A stretch of DNA of 38,598 bases from Prevotellaceae bacterium UBA4359 (lineage in GTDB: Bacteria > Bacteroidota > Bacteroidia > Bacteroidales > Bacteroidaceae), in contig DGSP01000017.1 of assembly GCA_002393555.1 (NCBI GenBank), forward strand, positions 1 to 38,598, in the 5' to 3' direction. A program made the translations under genes and the position numbers. Positions 1 through 8,635 of the stretch are shown one piece after another. The number at the start of each line of letters is the position of its first letter. Within the stretch, counting starts at the first letter, position 1. Below the pieces are notes generated by a model. It worked only from the letters and a program-made list of their open reading frames with translations. It was not told where the DNA came from and did not search any database.

Positions 1-45
1 AGAAGAGACATCATTGTATAAGATAATTCTGTGTCGTTACTTAAA
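1..45 (+). repeat. Leader-end repeat, copy 1 (cut by window edge)
   Basis: The block around TCATTGTATAAGATAATT, followed at a fixed distance by GT(T/C)ACTTA, is nearly identical to 931-969 just before the next operon. Both copies lie shortly upstream of a start codon and share a purine-rich stretch just before the TCATTG core. The rest of copy 1 is outside the window. It is probably the 3' end of the same leader element described at 765-918. Confidence 0.6.
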
Positions 46-79
46 AGAAAAACTAACTAAAAACAAACCAAAATTTACT

Positions 80-631
80 ATGGCAAAGATTTATGACTTT
101 AAGGCTTTGACAAGCAAGGGTAAGGAACTGGATTTCGCCCAGTTCGAGGGTAAGGTATTGCTGATTGTGAACACAGCCAGCAAGTGTGGCTTCACTCCTC
201 AGTTTGAGGGGCTGGAGGCTCTGAACAAAAAGTATCAGGACCGGGGGCTGGTCATCATCGGCTTCCCCTGCAACCAGTTTGGCGAGCAAGACCCTGGCAC
301 GAACAGTGAGATTGAGGGTTTCTGCCAACTGAACTATGGCGTGACGTTCCAAATCATGCAGAAGGGCGATGTGAACGGGCCTGATGCTAACCCTATCTTC
401 ACCTACCTGAAGGGCGAGAAGGGGTTTGGCGGTTTCGACCCTGCCCACGAACTCTCTGGGCTGCTGGATGGCATGCTGCGCAAGGCTGATGCTGACTACG
501 ACAAGAAGCCTGACATCAAGTGGAACTTCACCAAGTTCCTTATCGACCGAAAGGGCAACGTGGTGAAGCGTTATGAGCCGACGGACAAGATGGTTGACAT
601 CGATGCCGCCATTGCCCAACTGCTCCAGTGA
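80..631 (+). CDS. Glutathione peroxidase (Cys type)
   Basis: This is a 183-aa thiol peroxidase of the glutathione peroxidase family, which reduces hydrogen peroxide or lipid hydroperoxides, in bacteria usually with thioredoxin as reductant. The diagnostic pieces are NTASKCGFTPQF with the peroxidatic Cys, GFPCNQFGEQDPG, and WNFTKFLIDRKGNVVKRY near the C-terminus with the active-site Trp/Asn. The active residue is Cys (tgt), not selenocysteine. An upstream in-frame ATG at 14 would add 22 residues unlike the family, so the start at 80 (MAKIYDF) is chosen. No signal peptide is seen, so it is cytoplasmic. It stands alone: a terminator follows at 643 and the next gene has its own promoter. Confidence 0.93.
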   Translation: MAKIYDFKALTSKGKELDFAQFEGKVLLIVNTASKCGFTPQFEGLEALNKKYQDRGLVIIGFPCNQFGEQDPGTNSEIEGFCQLNYGVTFQIMQKGDVNGPDANPIFTYLKGEKGFGGFDPAHELSGLLDGMLRKADADYDKKPDIKWNFTKFLIDRKGNVVKRYEPTDKMVDIDAAIAQLLQ

Positions 632-642
632 GTCTTTCTTTT

Positions 643-686
643 CACATCCCTCTGCAAGAAAAAAGCGGGGGGATGTGTTTCTTTTT
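643..686 (+). terminator. Intrinsic terminator after glutathione peroxidase
   Basis: CACATCCC (643-650) pairs with GGGATGTG (670-677), and a T-rich run follows directly (678-686). It starts 12 nt after the stop codon and separates the peroxidase from the operon at 970. Confidence 0.75.
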
Positions 687-699
687 GTCGTTAAAAGTG

Positions 700-728
700 T
701 TGGATTTCTTCTTTTTTTTGTAACTTTG
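700..728 (+). promoter_or_regulatory. Bacteroidetes-type promoter for the 970-8261 operon
   Basis: TAACTTTG at 721-728 matches the Bacteroidetes -7 consensus TAnnTTTG. TTG at 700-702 is a fair -33 element at 18-bp spacing. Transcription would start near 735, about 235 nt before the first ATG, which puts the palindromic block at 765-918 in the 5' untranslated region. Confidence 0.6.
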
Positions 729-764
729 CCACGTTTTTTGTATCAGAACAAAAATAGTTGATGT

Positions 765-918
765 GATGCGGCAAGCCGCATATTTCTTGGACAATAATTG
801 GCTTCGCCCGGCTAAAGGGTTCCAATAATTCCCAATAATTGGTTCCCGATAATAATTATTTGGATAAAATTATCGTTAATTATTGGCAATTATTGTCCGA
901 GGAAAACAAGCCGCTTGC
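765..918 (+). repeat. Palindromic AATAATT-rich leader element
   Basis: This 154-bp non-coding block is built of nested inverted repeats. The outer arms are GCGGCAAGCCGC on the left and GCCGCTTGCGGC on the right; each is a hairpin by itself and each can pair with the other. Inside, GGACAATAATTG on the left is matched by CAATTATTGTCC on the right, and further AATAATT or AATTATT units fill the middle. The symmetry suggests a fold-back element (MITE or REP-like) or a structured leader. It lies between the candidate promoter at 700-728 and the operon start at 970. Confidence 0.65.
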
Positions 919-930
919 GGCGAAAAAGGA

Positions 931-969
931 GAAATATCATTGTATAAGATAATTTTTTTGTAGTCACTT
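931..969 (+). repeat. Leader-end repeat, copy 2
   Basis: This matches positions 1-45 through the TCATTGTATAAGATAATT core and the following GTCACTTA. The shared block ends at the ATG of the downstream gene, so it may be a mobile leader end or a shared regulatory site. Confidence 0.6.
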
Positions 970-2976
970 ATGAGTAGGAAACGTAACGGGAGAGAAGACA
1001 TGGAGGTGTCGAAGGAGGACTCATCCAGAAAAGGCTCTTTGCCAAAAGCGCAGAAGGAAAGTAGGCGGATGACGGCAACGGAGCAGAAGGAAACACGGAC
1101 GAAGAAGGAACGGGGAATGGTGCTTGGCAAGAACACCCCGCTGTGGATGGCTTTGGCCACAACGGCGGTGGTGGCGGTGGTGGGTGCCTACCATCTGATT
1201 GTGTGCAACAGCGATGTGCTGTTCATGGCTCAGAGCAAGGATTTCTTCAGCAGCGATATGTCGCACCTGAAGGAGTGTATGCGTCTGCCGGGCGGCCTCA
1301 TCAGTTGGCTGGCCACTTTTCTGACTCAGTTTTTCTATCATCCCGCTCTGGGTGCCTGCATCCTGATGGTGCTTTGGTTGGGCAGCATGTGGTTGAGCAA
1401 GGTGGCCTTCAAGGTGCGGACGGTATGGATGGCGGTGCTGGCTATGCCGGCTTTCTGTCTGCTGGTCAGCACGATTGATGTGGGCTATTGGATTTATTAT
1501 GTGAAACAGACGGGCTATTGGTTTTACGGCTCTGTGGGCTATCTGGTGGCTATGGCTCTGGTGTGGTTTCACAGCCTGTTCAAGAAGCGCATCGACCGTG
1601 TCATCACCACCTGTCTTGTGGCCATCACCTACCCGTTCTTCGGGTGGTACACGCTGCTGGCTCTGGCCTACATCAGTGTGATGACTATCGCTCGTCCGGC
1701 TCAGGACGGGAAGGTGATGATGAGGGTTTTGCGTCCGGCGTTTCCGTTGGTTCTGGCTGGTGTGATGCCGCTGCTCTGCTATCAACTCTACTCGGGCATC
1801 CGACTTGAAGACGTGTGGACAGTGGGGTTTCCACAGTTCACCAACGACACCACTGTGAGCCTTGTGCCTGCTGTGCCTTTCGCCTTGCTGGCCATTGCTC
1901 CTTTGTTCTTCCCCTTCTTGCCCAGGCGGCAGGAACTGAGGGGCCGGGCGGCTTGGAGTGCATGGATTGTCACGCTGGCCATTTGGATAGGCGGATGCGT
2001 GTGGGCTGAGAAGATGGACTTCCAGAACTATAACTACCACGCCGAGATGCGCATGTACAGAGATGCCGACGAGGGCGACTGGGAGAAGGTGCTGGACGAG
2101 ATGAGCGAGATACCTGGCAATGCCTCGCGCCAGATGGTGCTGCTGAAGAATGTGGCTTTGCTCAACACTGGCGAGATGGGCACGAAAATGTTTAAGTATA
2201 ACAACATGGGTGAACCTCCCACCAATGGGTTCGACACGCTGCATGTACACATGGTGCAGACGGTGGCTCCCCTGCTCTACTACTATCATGGCAAGACGAA
2301 TTTCACCGTGCGTTGGTGCATCGAAAACAGTGTGGAGTTTGGCAACGACTACGACAACCTGAAGTTGCTGGCCCGCTGTGCACTGGTGGGCGGCGAGATG
2401 GATGTGGCACGAAAGTATCTGACCATCCTGAAGACCACTCTCTTCTACCGCGACTGGGCTGAACGTCTCTGGCCCATCACGGAGAAGCCTGAACTCATCA
2501 AGAAGTACCCGGAGTTTGACACGGTGCGCGAACTGCGCGACCACATGGGCACCACGCTCGATGGCGACAACGGCCTGTGCGAGATGTATCTGCTCAACTA
2601 TTTCAGCCACACGATGAACAAGGAGAGTAAACTGCTGCAGGAACTGACGCTGAACTATGCTCTGGTGCAGAAAGACATCCAACTGTTCTGGCCCCGATTC
2701 TTCCTCTATGCCCAATTGCACGACGGCGAGAAGATGCCTGTCCACTATCAGGAGGCAGCAAAACTCTATGGAAGCCTGGAGCCTGACAACGTGGACATCT
2801 CGAGGATGCCGTTCGACAAGGAGGTGAACGACAGTTATGCGGGCTTCCAGAAACTCTCGCAGTCGCTGCTCTCCACGGGCATGAAGACCGAGGAGGTGGG
2901 CGAGGCCATCAAAAGCACCTATGGCGGCACTTTCTACTGGTTCTATTTCTTCTGCCGCGACATCCATTCGTATTAA
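970..2976 (+). CDS. DUF6057-like multi-spanning membrane protein, long paralog
   Basis: This is a 668-aa protein with a charged cytoplasmic N-terminus of about 50 residues, about eight hydrophobic segments up to roughly residue 345, and a soluble helical C-terminal half of about 320 residues that looks TPR-like. It resembles the Bacteroidetes family I know as DUF6057; no function is established. The protein at 4555 is a shorter paralog: both carry FLTQFFYHP, a GYWIYY segment, an E(M/L)RMYR motif, LKT(T/S)LF(Y/H)RDW, and end in an aromatic run after YGG/YGD. It is the first gene of a tight operon, with 23 bp to the next gene. Starts at 1069 or 1117 are also possible because residues 1-49 are low-complexity and charged. 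Confidence 0.75.
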   Translation: MSRKRNGREDMEVSKEDSSRKGSLPKAQKESRRMTATEQKETRTKKERGMVLGKNTPLWMALATTAVVAVVGAYHLIVCNSDVLFMAQSKDFFSSDMSHLKECMRLPGGLISWLATFLTQFFYHPALGACILMVLWLGSMWLSKVAFKVRTVWMAVLAMPAFCLLVSTIDVGYWIYYVKQTGYWFYGSVGYLVAMALVWFHSLFKKRIDRVITTCLVAITYPFFGWYTLLALAYISVMTIARPAQDGKVMMRVLRPAFPLVLAGVMPLLCYQLYSGIRLEDVWTVGFPQFTNDTTVSLVPAVPFALLAIAPLFFPFLPRRQELRGRAAWSAWIVTLAIWIGGCVWAEKMDFQNYNYHAEMRMYRDADEGDWEKVLDEMSEIPGNASRQMVLLKNVALLNTGEMGTKMFKYNNMGEPPTNGFDTLHVHMVQTVAPLLYYYHGKTNFTVRWCIENSVEFGNDYDNLKLLARCALVGGEMDVARKYLTILKTTLFYRDWAERLWPITEKPELIKKYPEFDTVRELRDHMGTTLDGDNGLCEMYLLNYFSHTMNKESKLLQELTLNYALVQKDIQLFWPRFFLYAQLHDGEKMPVHYQEAAKLYGSLEPDNVDISRMPFDKEVNDSYAGFQKLSQSLLSTGMKTEEVGEAIKSTYGGTFYWFYFFCRDIHSY

Positions 2977-2999
2977 CCCTAAACAAAACCTGCAAAATC

Positions 3000-4505
3000 A
3001 TGAAAATGAAGATTTTTTTCTCCTCCATCATATTGGTTGCCATCATGGCAGCCTGTACCCACCCTGCTGTGCCAGAAGACGCAAAGAAAGAGTCGCGTCT
3101 GCCTCACATCTACCCCGACTACACAGAGGTGACTATCCCCTGCAACATCTGTCCGCTCAACTTTGCCGTGCGTGAGAATGCCAGCGAAGTGGTGGCAAGA
3201 TTCACTTTTCCTGGCGGAGAAATCGCCTACGGAAAAGGTCAGAACGTACTCATCGACGAGGAGGAATGGAAACTCATGCTGAAGGCTGCCAAGGGGAAAA
3301 GCATGCAGGTGGAAGTGTTTACCAAGGAGGGTGAAAGGTGGAAAGCCTACAAGCCCTTCAACATCTATGTGGCCAAAGACAGCATAGACAGTTACATCTC
3401 CTACCGTGTCATCCAGCCTTCTTATGTTGCCTACGAAAAACTCAGCATCAACCAGCGCAACTTGACGAACTTCGACGAGAAGGAAATCTACAACAACATG
3501 TCGGTCAGCACAGAGAAGACGGGACAGTGCATCAACTGTCACTCCTACCAAAACTTCAAGACCGACAATATGCTCTTCCACATGCGCCAGGGCTATGGCG
3601 GCACCATGCTGGTGGTGAACGGCGAACTGCACAAGATTGACCTGAAAACCGAACAGACACTCAGTGCAGGAGTGTATCCGGCTTGGCACCCCACGAAACG
3701 TCTCATTGCCTTCTCCACCAACTCGACTGGCCAGTCGTTCCACACGAAGGACCTGAACAAGATTGAGGTGCAGGACACAGAGAGCGACCTCATTCTCTAT
3801 GACATCGACAAGAACGAGGTGAGCATCATCTCCGAGTTGGAAGACGAACTGGAGGTGTTCCCGACCTGGAGTCCCGACGGCAAGAAACTCTACTTCTGCT
3901 CCGCCCACTTTGAATACAAGAACGACAGCATCGCCCACGAAACCGAGATGATTCAGCGCTATAAGGAGGTGAAGTATGACCTCTACTGCGCCGACTTCAA
4001 CCCCGACACCAAAGAGTTTAGCAACGTGGAGATGATATACAATGCAGCCGACTCGCTCGGACAGAGTGTCACCCTGCCACGCATCAGCCCTGATGGGAAA
4101 TACCTGCTTTTCGCACAGGCCGAATATGGCTGCTTCCACGTGTGGCATGCCGATGCCGACATCTACATGATGGACTTGAAGACCCGCGAGGTGCAGCGGC
4201 TGGATGCCGTGAACAGCCCTCGTTCGGAGAGTTACCCCACGTGGTCGAGCAATGGCCGCTGGATAATGGTGGACTCACGACGCGATGACGGCAACTACAC
4301 CCGTCCCCTCCTGGCCTACTTCGACCGCCAGGGCAAGGCGCACAAAGCCTTTGCCGTGCCACAGAAAGACCCCAACTTCTACACGTTCTTCTTGCGCTCC
4401 TACAACCGTCCCGAATTTATGGTTGAGCCTGTCGGCATCACGCCACAGGAGTTTGCCAAGAAAGCCAAGGAAGAGGCTGTGAAAGCCAAGTATGCCCAGC
4501 GATAA
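3000..4505 (+). CDS. PD40/TolB-like lipoprotein with a CxxCH motif
   Basis: This 501-aa protein has a lipoprotein signal (hydrophobic stretch, then MAAC with the lipobox Cys near residue 19), so it is probably anchored to a membrane facing the periplasm. Several PD40/WD40-like beta-propeller repeats follow, recognised by HPTKRLIAFSTN, TWSPDGKKLYFCSA, RISPDGKYLLFAQ and TWSSNGRWIM. Ahead of the propeller lies C177-I-N-C180-H181, the signature of a covalently attached c-type heme. It sits between the two DUF6057 paralogs (23 and 49 bp gaps), which suggests they work together. The fold call is good. Heme attachment is inferred from the motif only, and the activity is unknown. Confidence 0.75.
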   Translation: MKMKIFFSSIILVAIMAACTHPAVPEDAKKESRLPHIYPDYTEVTIPCNICPLNFAVRENASEVVARFTFPGGEIAYGKGQNVLIDEEEWKLMLKAAKGKSMQVEVFTKEGERWKAYKPFNIYVAKDSIDSYISYRVIQPSYVAYEKLSINQRNLTNFDEKEIYNNMSVSTEKTGQCINCHSYQNFKTDNMLFHMRQGYGGTMLVVNGELHKIDLKTEQTLSAGVYPAWHPTKRLIAFSTNSTGQSFHTKDLNKIEVQDTESDLILYDIDKNEVSIISELEDELEVFPTWSPDGKKLYFCSAHFEYKNDSIAHETEMIQRYKEVKYDLYCADFNPDTKEFSNVEMIYNAADSLGQSVTLPRISPDGKYLLFAQAEYGCFHVWHADADIYMMDLKTREVQRLDAVNSPRSESYPTWSSNGRWIMVDSRRDDGNYTRPLLAYFDRQGKAHKAFAVPQKDPNFYTFFLRSYNRPEFMVEPVGITPQEFAKKAKEEAVKAKYAQR

Positions 4506-4554
4506 ACAATCCCTCACCACCCAACACTGACGGAGCATCGCACAACACTCAAGC

Positions 4555-6105
4555 ATGAGATTTTCACTCAAATACGCTTATCTGTCCGCATTCATCGTCT
4601 TGGCCTACCTCTTGTTGCCGACGATGAATGCAGACTATCTCTACACCATTCAGGACAACGACGTCTTCATCAGCGGCCACACCTTCATGATGGACACCGT
4701 TCAAAACGAAGGCGGTTGGTTGGCCTGGATTGCTCGTTTTCTCACCCAGTTCTTCTACCACCCCTGGCTGGGCAGCACCATCCTCATCCTCTTCTGGGTG
4801 GCCATCTACTGGATTACCATCCGAATGTTCAGCATCAAGGACAAGTGGTGCTTCGTGGCATTGGCGATTCCCGTCTTCTTGCTCTATGACCTGCTCAGTT
4901 ACGGCTACTGGATTTACTATGCCCAAGCACCAGGGTTTCCGTTTGTCCCCACCTTCTTGGCTCTTTTCGCCCTATTGTACACCTGGGGCATCATCTATCT
5001 GACAAGGAATCTCCACATCAGTTGGACCCTCAAAGGACTCATCGCCATCACTCCTCTTGCCATCATCCTCTACATCAGCCATTTGCTGTGGCCCACATCA
5101 TGGAACCTCAACTATCACTCCAAGAATGGCATCCTGACCACACTGACCGACAAAAATTTCCGTCACGAACTGCGAATGTATCGTGCCCTCGACGAGTTCC
5201 GCTACGACGATGTGCTCAAGGAGATGCCTGCCAACAACGAGACTCCGCCCACCAACCTGATGGTACTCTACAAGAACATAGCCCTCCTGCACACTGGACG
5301 GCTGACCGACCTGTTCAAGACCAACAACTGCGGCATCAACCCCTTTGTGACCGATTCCACCCTTTCTTCACGCATCCGCATCACCCAACTGGGCGCACCT
5401 CTCATCTACTACCAGTTTGGGCAGTTCAACTTCGCCTACCGACGGGCTATGGAGAACTCCGTCACCTACGGACAGAGTTTTCGCAATCTGAAGATAATGG
5501 CCCTGTGTTCTGTCTTCAACCAAGAATTTGACCTCGCTGCCAAATATCTCCAGATGCTGAAGACAAGTCTTTTCCATCGCGATTGGGCCATCGAGCATGA
5601 ACGCTGGATGTACAACAGCACCCTTTTCATGCAGAGTCGTGACTTTCAGGCCATTGCCCCCATGATAGACGACGATGCGAACACACTCGACAACGATGAA
5701 GGACGATGCGAGCAATACCTCCTCGACCACTACTCAGCACTCCGCCATGCCAGTTCGCCACAACTGGAAGAGACCATCATGTGCCTCTCCCTCTGGCGCA
5801 AGGACGCTTTCGCCTTCTGCATCCATTTCTACGACTACGTGCAACACCATCCTCAAGAGAGCATCCCCCCACTCTATCAGGAAGGAGCCATCCTGCACGG
5901 CAACACCGACCTCTCGCCCATCGACTTCAGCCGCTTCAAGTTCGACACCTTCGTGGCCGACCGCTACAACCGCTTCGTGCAAGACTACAACCAACTGACC
6001 CAGCAGGGATTGAGCAACGAGGAAATGGGCCGACGCCTCCAACCCACCTATGGCGACACCTACTGGTGGTACTACTACTTTTACACAGACTTCATTATTT
6101 ATTAA
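4555..6105 (+). CDS. DUF6057-like membrane protein, short paralog
   Basis: This 516-aa paralog of the product at 970 lacks the charged N-terminal tail and about two to three membrane segments in the middle. It keeps FLTQFFYHP near residue 65, YGYWIYYAQ, the E-L-R-M-Y-R motif that opens the soluble half, LKTSLFHRDW and the aromatic end (WWYYYFYTDF). The start at ATG 4555 is followed at once by a hydrophobic segment that fits a first transmembrane helix. It is third in the operon, 49 bp after the lipoprotein and 20 bp before the peptidase. Two related membrane proteins around a CxxCH lipoprotein suggest a membrane complex; its function is unknown. Confidence 0.75.
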   Translation: MRFSLKYAYLSAFIVLAYLLLPTMNADYLYTIQDNDVFISGHTFMMDTVQNEGGWLAWIARFLTQFFYHPWLGSTILILFWVAIYWITIRMFSIKDKWCFVALAIPVFLLYDLLSYGYWIYYAQAPGFPFVPTFLALFALLYTWGIIYLTRNLHISWTLKGLIAITPLAIILYISHLLWPTSWNLNYHSKNGILTTLTDKNFRHELRMYRALDEFRYDDVLKEMPANNETPPTNLMVLYKNIALLHTGRLTDLFKTNNCGINPFVTDSTLSSRIRITQLGAPLIYYQFGQFNFAYRRAMENSVTYGQSFRNLKIMALCSVFNQEFDLAAKYLQMLKTSLFHRDWAIEHERWMYNSTLFMQSRDFQAIAPMIDDDANTLDNDEGRCEQYLLDHYSALRHASSPQLEETIMCLSLWRKDAFAFCIHFYDYVQHHPQESIPPLYQEGAILHGNTDLSPIDFSRFKFDTFVADRYNRFVQDYNQLTQQGLSNEEMGRRLQPTYGDTYWWYYYFYTDFIIY

Positions 6106-6125
6106 CTCGCTATATTAACTGAAAA

Positions 6126-8261
6126 ATGAAAAGACTCCTTTCATTCGCTCTGCTGGCATCAGCCGCATTGAGCATCCACGCACAAGGAACCGTGCAAGAC
6201 TACAAAAACGCTGCAGCCATCCGCAGCAAGTATTCGTGGAAAATGACCCACGGCGATGTACACGTGCAGTCGCCTCACCACACCAATCCCGCCTACTTCA
6301 ACTACTCCACCTACAACGGCGACAGCACCGTGTGGTATCAGGTCGATGCGAAGACCGGCGAGAAAAAGCAGATTGCCAACCCCGAACCTCGCCACCAAAA
6401 CCGCTGGCAGGGCGACGGACACCACTGGATGGAAGTGCGCGACGAGAAAGACGGACGTGCCGAAAGCCCTGCAGAGAAAGGCACCTTCATCATTCACAAA
6501 GACAACAACCTCTACCTGCTCAGGGGCGATGACATGGCAGGTGCCACACCCATCACTACCGATGGAGTCGATACCTGCTACTATTCCTCTTGGGGACAAT
6601 GGTCGAAAGACGGCAAATACTATGCCACCGTGCTCATCAAGCCTGCCCCAAAACACTATGTCACCTACACCCTCTCCTCCCCCACCGACCAGGTGCAGCC
6701 CCGCTACTCCCAACAAGAATATGCCAAGCCCGGCGACTCGCTCAACTACCGCATCCCCGTGGTGGTCGATGTCTTGAACAAGAAGACCATCTATCCCCAA
6801 TCTTGCCAACTCTTTGCCTCACAGTATCAGGTGACCGCACCCGAATGGAACGACAACGGCAAGACCCTCACCTTCGAGTTCAACGAGCGCGGCCACAAGA
6901 CCTACCGAGTGCTGGAGATGGACCTCGAAGGCAACGTGCGCACCCTCATCGAAGAGAAGAACGACAAATACGTGGCCTACTCGCGCAACTACCGCCGCGA
7001 CCTCGATGCCAACCACATCCTCTGGAAGAGCGACCGCGACGGCCATGCACATCTTTATATATATAACCGCAAGAACGGCAAACTCAGCCAAGTGACCCGT
7101 GGCAACTACTGGGTGCGCGGTGTGCAGCATGCCGAGATTGACGCAAAGGGAAAAGGCTACATCATCTTCTCAGCCAACGGCATGAACTGCAAGAACATGG
7201 GCAAAGTCGCCTCCAGTTTCGACGGCACCATTGCCGAAGAAGACCCCTACAACATCCACTACTACCGCATCAATCTCGACGGCAAAAATCTCGTGGCACT
7301 CACCCCCGAGCGTGGCCATCACAGCATCACGCTCAATAGCGACCACACCGCCTTCATCGACACCTACTCCACCATTGACCAAGCACCCGTCACCGTGCTT
7401 CGCTCTGCCATCGATGGTCACCTCATCACCACCCTCGAAACAGCCAACATCGACCGTCTGAAAGCCGAAGGCTGGCAAGCACCCGAAGTGTTCGTGGCTC
7501 CCGGTCGCGACGGCAAGACCGACATGTGGGGACTCATCCAACGCCCCTCCAACTTCGACCCCAACAAAAAATATCCCGTCATCGAATACATCTACTCCGG
7601 TCCAGGCGACCAGTATGTGCCCAAGAAGTTCACCCCATGGCTCTACAACCTGCAAGACGTGGCAGAACTCGGCTTCATCGTCGTGCAACTCGACGCCATG
7701 AGCACCTCCTTCCGCAGTCTCGACTTCGAGCAAGTGTGCTACAAGAATCTGAAAGACAGCGGCTTCCCCGACCGCATCGAGTGGATCAAGGCCGCTGCCA
7801 AGAAATACCCCTACATGGACATTGAGCGCATGGGCATCTACGGCTGTTCGGCTGGCGGACAGGAAGCCCTCGGTGCCCTCCTCTTCCACGGCGACTTCTA
7901 CAAGGCTGCCTATGCCGCCTGTGGATGCCACGACAACCGCATGGACAAAATCTGGTGGAACGAGCAGTGGATGGGCTACCCCGTCGATAGCAGTTACGTG
8001 GAGTGCTCCAACGTAGAGAACGCCAAGAACCTCAAGGGAAAACTCATGCTCCTCGTGGGCGAGATGGACGACAATGTCGATCCCTCCTCTTCCTACCAAG
8101 TGGTCAACGCCCTCATCAAGGCCAACAAAGACTTTGAATTCATCCTCATTCCCGGTGCCCACCACACCATGGGCGAAACCTTCGGCGAACACAAACGTGC
8201 CGACTTCTTCGTCAAGAACCTGCTCGGTGTGGAGCCACCTGCATGGGATGAACTGAAATAA
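6126..8261 (+). CDS. Dipeptidyl peptidase IV-type S9 serine peptidase
   Basis: This is a 711-aa exported prolyl-type peptidase of family S9. A cleavable signal peptide (residues 1 to about 20, ending SIHAQ) is followed by an eight-bladed DPP-IV N-terminal propeller region (to about residue 460) and an alpha/beta-hydrolase domain. The triad is visible: Ser575 in GCSAGG, Asp649 in MDDNVDP, and His679 or His680 in PGAHHTMG. Members remove X-Pro or X-Ala dipeptides from peptide N-termini in the periplasm and help use proteins as nutrients. The nucleophile elbow is GCSAGG rather than the common GWSYGG, so substrate preference may differ. It is the last gene of the operon, 20 bp after the second DUF6057 protein, and is closed by the strong terminator at 8298. 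Confidence 0.9.
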   Translation: MKRLLSFALLASAALSIHAQGTVQDYKNAAAIRSKYSWKMTHGDVHVQSPHHTNPAYFNYSTYNGDSTVWYQVDAKTGEKKQIANPEPRHQNRWQGDGHHWMEVRDEKDGRAESPAEKGTFIIHKDNNLYLLRGDDMAGATPITTDGVDTCYYSSWGQWSKDGKYYATVLIKPAPKHYVTYTLSSPTDQVQPRYSQQEYAKPGDSLNYRIPVVVDVLNKKTIYPQSCQLFASQYQVTAPEWNDNGKTLTFEFNERGHKTYRVLEMDLEGNVRTLIEEKNDKYVAYSRNYRRDLDANHILWKSDRDGHAHLYIYNRKNGKLSQVTRGNYWVRGVQHAEIDAKGKGYIIFSANGMNCKNMGKVASSFDGTIAEEDPYNIHYYRINLDGKNLVALTPERGHHSITLNSDHTAFIDTYSTIDQAPVTVLRSAIDGHLITTLETANIDRLKAEGWQAPEVFVAPGRDGKTDMWGLIQRPSNFDPNKKYPVIEYIYSGPGDQYVPKKFTPWLYNLQDVAELGFIVVQLDAMSTSFRSLDFEQVCYKNLKDSGFPDRIEWIKAAAKKYPYMDIERMGIYGCSAGGQEALGALLFHGDFYKAAYAACGCHDNRMDKIWWNEQWMGYPVDSSYVECSNVENAKNLKGKLMLLVGEMDDNVDPSSSYQVVNALIKANKDFEFILIPGAHHTMGETFGEHKRADFFVKNLLGVEPPAWDELK

Positions 8262-8297
8262 CTTTAGGGGAGTTTTAATAGAGTTGAAAGGGATTTA

Positions 8298-8340
8298 AAG
8301 TGAAGGGAGAGGCGACAGATTGTCGCCTCTCCCTTCACTT
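8298..8340. terminator. Perfect 20-bp hairpin terminator
   Basis: AAGTGAAGGGAGAGGCGACA (8298-8317) is fully complementary to 8321-8340 with a 3-nt GAT loop. It ends the DPP-IV operon. The arms end in AA/TT on both sides, so it could also stop the minus-strand transcript over 8342-8476. The T tract is short; the stem is unusually perfect. Confidence 0.8.
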
Positions 8341-8341
8341 A

Positions 8342-8476
8342 TTAGGTGCTATAGGTTACCTTGCTTCCCAAAGATCCGTTAGTGTATGAGAGAATAGCAA
8401 AAATATTGGAATGGCCAAGGAGTTTGGTCATTTTCTTTGCCGCATTAACATTATTTGTGTTCTCTCGCCAATTCAT
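8342..8476 (-). CDS. Small ORF, possible integrase C-terminal remnant
   Basis: This is a 44-aa minus-strand ORF. It contains KLLGHSNI followed five residues later by YT, the spacing of the last His box and catalytic Tyr in tyrosine recombinases (LGHxxI....Y), but nothing else of that family. A -7-like box, TACCTTTG, lies upstream on the same strand (8541 to 8534). It could be a real small gene, a decayed integrase tail, or chance. The reading frame runs right up to the shared terminator. Confidence 0.3.
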   Translation of the reverse strand: MNWRENTNNVNAAKKMTKLLGHSNIFAILSYTNGSLGSKVTYST

Positions 8477-8533
8477 TGATTGATTCTGAGGTTTATGGAA
8501 GTGTTTGATGGGTTTGGTTTGGATTTTCAGCGA

Positions 8534-8603
8534 CAAAGGTACAGAAAAATAGTGAATCCAAAAACACTTTCGCCATTTTTTTGGAAAAAAGTCCGTAACT
8601 TTG
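8534..8603. promoter_or_regulatory. Divergent -7 boxes before the MATE gene
   Basis: TAACTTTG at 8596-8603 on the plus strand lies 32 bp before the MATE start. On the minus strand TACCTTTG reads from 8541 to 8534 and faces the small ORF. Both match TAnnTTTG. The -33 elements are poor; the minus-strand one has TTTG at 17-bp spacing. Confidence 0.5.
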
Positions 8604-8635
8604 CAGCGTTTTTCAGAAACAGGACGCAAACAAAG

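Noticed and set aside
1021..2967. 648-aa minus-strand open frame opposite the first DUF6057-like gene
   Set aside because: His/Gln/Val-rich composition typical of antisense to a GC-rich coding gene; the plus strand has clear membrane helices and a paralog.
7170..8192. 340-aa minus-strand open frame opposite the DPP-IV gene
   Set aside because: The plus strand holds the full catalytic triad; the antisense frame shows no domain.
8480..8635. Longer N-terminus for the MATE protein
   Set aside because: The extension covers the TAACTTTG promoter box and is unlike MATE N-termini.
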